A stretch of DNA of 64,000 nucleotides from Rebecca billardiae RCC1528 (Eukaryota > Haptophyta): NCBI GenBank assembly GCA_965240325.2, contig OZ251244.1, forward strand, positions 1,054,001-1,118,000, read 5' to 3'. The position numbers were made by a program, and so were the translations under genes. A model generated the notes under the pieces. That model worked only from the letters and a program-made list of their open reading frames with translations, did not search any database and was not told where the DNA came from. Of the stretch, positions 60,426-64,000 are shown piece by piece (the first letter of the stretch is position 1; each line of letters opens with the position of its first letter).

Positions 60426-63206
60426 TCATCGATCATCAGTCGTCCGCGCGGTCGGAGCGTCGGTACTCTGCCGCCAGCGATAGGCTGGGGGCGGGTGAGA
60501 CCGGCGCGCGGGCGACGACGCACCCGACGCCGTCGTCACGACGCTCATGCAGCGCGGCACGTGCGCGAGCGAAGAGGCCGACTTGCGCCAGCCGCTCTCA
60601 CCGCTGAGCAGAGCGCGCGCGCGCTGCTCGGCCGAGGCGACGGGCGAGCCGGAGCGGCACGCCTCGGCGTCGGCGGTGCCCGCCGCGCCGTTGGCCATCA
60701 CCTCGAGCAGGGCGGCGCGCACCGCGCGGTTGAACGTGTCGTAGCTGCCGAAGCCCGCCTCGATGGTCGTGAGGAGCGAGGCCTCGTCCGCGCGCTCGTG
60801 CGCGCGCGCCTCGCGCACGTCAAACTGGCCAATCGCGCCGCGCCACTCGGCGAGCACGCGCGCCTCCGCCGCGGCCTGCGGCTGCGCCGCCGCCTGCGCC
60901 GTGGGGAGCGGCTGGGGCGGCTCGGTCGCGGAGGCGCGCGGCGAGGGCGCATCTGAGCGCGCGCTCGGCCTCGCCGCTACCACCGGCTGCACGGCCGCGC
61001 CTCGACCGGACGCCCCGCTCAGCAGTGGCCGCACGACCGCATGAGGTGCTGGCTGAGTCGGGCGCGAGCCCGCCGCCGCGCAACCGTCGCGCGCGCCCTC
61101 GGCGCGCGTGCCCTCGCCGCCCGCGGGCGCGCTCGCGCCCGCGTTCGAGCCTGTCGGCAAGCCCTCACACTGAGCGTGGAGCGTTGCGGGGGTGTCATCC
61201 GGGCCGTGGGTCCGGGTCTGCAGGCCCGGACTTACGGCGTTCGAGCTGCGGCGCAAGACGGAGACGCGGCGCGTCGCTGCGCCCGCAGACGCGGACGAGC
61301 GTCGCGACTCTCGGCGGAAGCGCAAGGACGAGCGGCGGCGCTCGCGCGCCGGCTCGGGCAGCGGCAGCAGCAGCAGCGCGATCGCCTCTCGCCGGCCGCC
61401 CATCTCGAGGAACACGAATCTGCATATGGGGTTGGGGTGACGGGCTAGGGTTAGGGTGCTTAGGGTCAGGGATTGTGGGCGGGCCGCCGGGGCGACGCGC
61501 CGGCGCGAGCGGCGAGCGGCGAGCGGCGCGCGACGCGCGGCCGCGTCGGCGGCGTGGCGCGGCGCGGCGCGGCGCGCGCGCGGCGTGTGCGGCGCGCACA
61601 GTTCCGTCACGCACCACAGCCGGCTGCGGGCGGGCGAGCGAGGCGCGGGCCGGGCCGTCCGCGACGGCGGCGCGGCGCGGGCGGAGCGGGCGGACGCGTG
61701 AGCGGGGCGCGGATGAGCGGCGGCGCGCGGGCGCGCGTCGGGCGCAGGCAGGCGGCGCACGAGAGGTAGCTGGGGCCGGCGATGGCGACGAGCGCGTTGC
61801 AGCTCGCGAGGAAGACCGGCAGCGCGAGCAGCGACGCCCTGATGTCCGATTGGTCGATGCTGCGGCGCAAGCGGCGCGAGCGCACGGACCAAGGGCGCGC
61901 GTGGGCGCCGTTGGCGCCCACGCGCGGCGCGGCGGCGCGCGGGCGGGCGCGGCGCGAGCGGCGCGGCGCGCACCAGTACTTGTCGAGCCAGACCATCGGC
62001 TCGCGCCCATGCCGCGCCCTGAAAGCCTGCCGCCACGCCTGCAGCGCCGCCCACTTGCCCTCCGGGTCGTCCTGCCAGCTGCGCACCGCCGCGCGTCCGG
62101 CCGCGCGCGCGCCGCGCGTCGGGCCGCGCGCCCGCGCGCGCAGCGCGGCGCGCGGCGCGCGGCGCGGCGCGCGCGCACGAGTGCGAGATGAACGCGTCGA
62201 TGCGGCCGGCTGTCGCCGGCCGCGAGAGCGCGAAGAGTCCGGGGTCCGGCTGCGGCGACTGGAGGTCCGACAGGGTCAGCACGGAGAGCGGGACGGCCCT
62301 CAGCCCCTCGCGCCCGAGGCTCGCCGCCTCCTCGGCCGACGCGCCGCCGAGCAGCGCGGCGATGCCGGCGGCGGCGGAGACGGTCTCGCCGCGCGAGAGC
62401 AGCCAGCCGTGCACCCGCCGCCGGTTCGCCGGCTGCAGCAGGAAGGCGCCGATCGCGATCAACTCGACGCCAAAGATGACTCGCAGCCACGACACCGCGA
62501 GCACGCCGCCGCCGAGCCCGCCGCCGCCGGCCGCGGTGGCGGGCACGACGAGCTCAGGGCGGAAGGCGTGCACGGCGGCGATGCCGAGGGCTCCCGTGCA
62601 ACCGACCAGCACCGCCACGACGAGCAGCCCGAGGCCCATCGTGTGCCACAGCCGGTCGAGTTGGTCGCGCGGGTGGAGGCGTGCGGCGGCGCCCGCCGCC
62701 ACCCAGCCGGCGATCGCGGCTGAGTCGGCAGCGATGAAGAAGCGGAGCACGTAGATGGCGACGGTGTACCGGCAAGGGAGCGGTCCAAACGCGTGGCTCT
62801 CGCACGTCGGCGGCAGCTCGCGGCGGAACGCGCTCGCCTCGAAGGCCACGGCGGCGACGACCGCGACAAGCGTCACGGTGATCGTCGCGCTCGCCGCGCC
62901 GACGAGCCGCGGCGAGGTGGGCGGCACGGCGAGGAGGAGGCAGACGAGCGCGGGGGCGATGCCGAGAAAGAAGTAGCTGTAGAGCGCCTCGCTCTCGCTG
63001 TCCAGCCCCGAGCTGAGCATCATTGCGAGCCCGCCGGAGAGGCACCCAAGCGCGAGCCCGCCGCCGAGCAGCGCGAGCGGCAGCTGCACGCGCACGCCAA
63101 AGGCGCGGCCCTGGCGGTGGGCCGCGTCGAGCCGGCTGCGGATCGAGGCGGAGTGCGCCTGCCCGCGCACCGACGACGTCGCGGGCGACCCCGGCGGCTC
63201 TTCCAT
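60426..63206 (-). CDS. Multi-pass membrane protein with TIR-like domain, 5 exons
   Basis: 749 aa from exons 63206-62179, 62078-61974, 61859-61761, 61623-61600 and 61419-60426; the frame closes exactly. The N-terminal half has seven or so hydrophobic segments (about 40-300). A TIR-like domain follows, rebuilt across four junctions: DAFISHS-WQDDPEGKWAALQAW, REPMVWLDKYC-IDQSDIRASL, LPVFLASCNALVAIAGPSYLS-RLWCVTEL-FVFLEMGG. This is the TIR/SEFIR-like family common and expanded in haptophytes and stramenopiles, with the conserved W-x-D-K-x-C-I-D-Q and L-W-C-V-x-E-L. A long disordered region and a C-terminal segment (SYDTFNRAVRAALLEVM) complete it. All four introns are phase 2. Signalling or NAD-related roles are only inferred from TIR-like folds. 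Confidence 0.78.
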   Translation of the reverse strand: MEEPPGSPATSSVRGQAHSASIRSRLDAAHRQGRAFGVRVQLPLALLGGGLALGCLSGGLAMMLSSGLDSESEALYSYFFLGIAPALVCLLLAVPPTSPRLVGAASATITVTLVAVVAAVAFEASAFRRELPPTCESHAFGPLPCRYTVAIYVLRFFIAADSAAIAGWVAAGAAARLHPRDQLDRLWHTMGLGLLVVAVLVGCTGALGIAAVHAFRPELVVPATAAGGGGLGGGVLAVSWLRVIFGVELIAIGAFLLQPANRRRVHGWLLSRGETVSAAAGIAALLGGASAEEAASLGREGLRAVPLSVLTLSDLQSPQPDPGLFALSRPATAGRIDAFISHSCARAAPRAARRAARAGARPDARRARGRTRGGAQLAGRPGGQVGGAAGVAAGFQGAAWARADGLARQVLVRAAPLAPRPPARRRAARGRQRRPRAPLVRALAPLAPQHRPIGHQGVAARAAGLPRELQRARRHRRPQLPLVRRLPAPDARPRAAAHPRPAHASARSARAAPPSRTARPAPRSPARSRLWCVTELCAPHTPRARRAAPRHAADAAARRAPLAARRSRRRVAPAARPQSLTLSTLTLARHPNPICRFVFLEMGGRREAIALLLLPLPEPARERRRSSLRFRRESRRSSASAGAATRRVSVLRRSSNAVSPGLQTRTHGPDDTPATLHAQCEGLPTGSNAGASAPAGGEGTRAEGARDGCAAAGSRPTQPAPHAVVRPLLSGASGRGAAVQPVVAARPSARSDAPSPRASATEPPQPLPTAQAAAQPQAAAEARVLAEWRGAIGQFDVREARAHERADEASLLTTIEAGFGSYDTFNRAVRAALLEVMANGAAGTADAEACRSGSPVASAEQRARALLSGESGWRKSASSLAHVPRCMSVVTTASGASSPARRSHPPPAYRWRQSTDAPTARTTDDR

Positions 63207-64000
63207 GTCGCACGAGAAGCAAGGTCCAAATGCAAATGGCTCACCACTCCAAGCAGGCGGCGTCTCGCACGCGCACGATCAGCGAAGACTGAAGACGACG
63301 CTGATTAATAGACGAGGCGGCAGCTCTATTAATCAAGGGAGATCGCCGCTAGCTACCGTGTGCAAGACCGCGCGGGAAGTTGGAGCTTCTCACTCACTGT
63401 AGAACTACTTGTACAGAAGCTTCTGAGCCTCGATGAATCGGTTCATACTCACGGCCGAGCGATGGTGAGCCGCAGTCCGAGCTTGCAAGGGCGCACCCTA
63501 CCACACGCTCCGCGAGGGGTTTACCTCCCCTGGGGGCGTATAGTCCCCCGGGCCGCCGCTGCGCTACTGTACTGGAGACCGCTAACCCGGACTGCTGGCA
63601 GACAGCGCTGAGCGCGCGCACCGCGGCGTCTGGGCGCGCGCGCCACCTTTGCACGGCCGTCGAGTTGCCGTGCAAAGGTGGCGCGTTGCTTGCGTGGTAT
63701 CGGACCCCTGCCATGCCTCGCTCTGCGCCCCGCAGCTTGCTCCTCGCCGACATTGCCGCGCCCACGATGAGCGCGCATGCGAGCGTCGCCTCACGGAATG
63801 AGCAATGTGCGCCGGCCGGCGTGGGATGCGATCAGCTCGGGGCACGAGCTCCGCTGACCGCGGGAACATGTACCTATGCGCAAGCCGCGCCGCCTTGAGC
63901 CACCGATCGTGAGCATGACATGCCTCTCGCGCGCAACTTGTCTTCGTGCCCTTGTGACTATGGCCCCGGACTGCCCGTGACAGGACGACTCGTCAGAGCA
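63207..64000. other. Intergenic to window end, no gene recognised
   Basis: Upstream side of the TIR-like gene. Apart from a perfect hairpin at 63639-63685 no feature is supported; a gene may continue beyond the window. Confidence 0.5.
63639..63685. repeat. Perfect 18-bp hairpin, 11-nt loop
   Basis: CGCGCCACCTTTGCACGG and its exact reverse complement flank the loop CCGTCGAGTTG. Confidence 0.9.

Noticed and set aside
61440-61480. Telomere-like tagggttagggtgcttaggg
   Set aside because: Lies inside intron 4 of the TIR-like gene, is short and impure, and similar gtagggtaggg tracts occur near 49.98 and 56.6 kb. No true interstitial telomere array.
1-64000. CRISPR arrays, bacterial operons, ribosome binding sites
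   Set aside because: No direct-repeat/spacer pattern with unique spacers. Genes have introns, eukaryotic tRNAs lack encoded CCA, and no Shine-Dalgarno pattern was seen.

Overview
This window is nuclear DNA from a GC-rich eukaryotic alga. It has spliceosomal introns, two eukaryotic-type tRNA-Leu genes with internal A and B boxes, a Ty1/copia LTR retrotransposon, a cilium gene (LZTFL1), and several proteins that start with a signal peptide ending in an ASAF-like motif (ASAL, ASAW), as in algae with complex red-type plastids. A haptophyte or pelagophyte-like stramenopile fits best; the sequence alone does not settle which. No bacterial operon signals or CRISPR arrays were seen. Nine of the ten introns modelled here begin GTGCG, and most run through alternating GC tracts.

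Layout. 1-9.8 kb: LZTFL1, a secreted PHB-depolymerase-like esterase and the first copy of a membrane-anchored S53 (sedolisin) protease, among microsatellites and tRNA-derived repeats. 9.8-16.9 kb: a complete, very young copia element (LTRs 612 bp, one mismatch seen) with gag-protease and pol in different frames, joined by a textbook -1 slippery heptamer. 17-27 kb: repeat-rich DNA with a degenerate repeat (R2), the second S53 protease copy on a ~3.1 kb segmental duplication, and an eight-unit 222-bp tandem array of defective tRNA-Leu copies ending exactly at an intact tRNA-Leu(AAG). 27-31 kb: an extremely GC-rich Ala/Arg/Trp-repeat gene resembling Sfi1. 31-42 kb: a gene-dense island with tRNA-Leu(UAG), a PTPS-III-type pterin enzyme divergent from a plastid NusG-like factor, an unknown membrane protein, a DUF442-ETHE1 sulfur dioxygenase divergent from a YeeE/YedE thiosulfate-transporter-like protein, a PAP phosphatase and a YjbQ protein. 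42-48.6 kb: a MITE-like element and two tandem Cys/Gly-rich surface-protein paralogues. 48.7-52 kb: a three-exon 2OG-Fe(II) dioxygenase. 52-57 kb: repeats, including a 1.6-kb near-perfect palindrome. 57-64 kb: a CPBP intramembrane protease with an EF-hand-like tail, a small Cys-rich ORF, and a five-exon transmembrane TIR-like protein.

How the genes work together. The clearest functional group is at 36.8-41.3 kb. The sulfur dioxygenase (persulfide oxidation) and the YeeE/YedE channel (thiosulfate or sulfur movement) share one 366-bp upstream region, mirroring bacterial gene neighbourhoods for persulfide detoxification. The adjacent bisphosphate nucleotidase removes PAP, the by-product of sulfation. 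Several neighbours look plastid-directed (NusG-like, PAP phosphatase, YjbQ, CPBP protease). All exon models below were checked by hand for splice dinucleotides and reading-frame closure, but not against transcripts.
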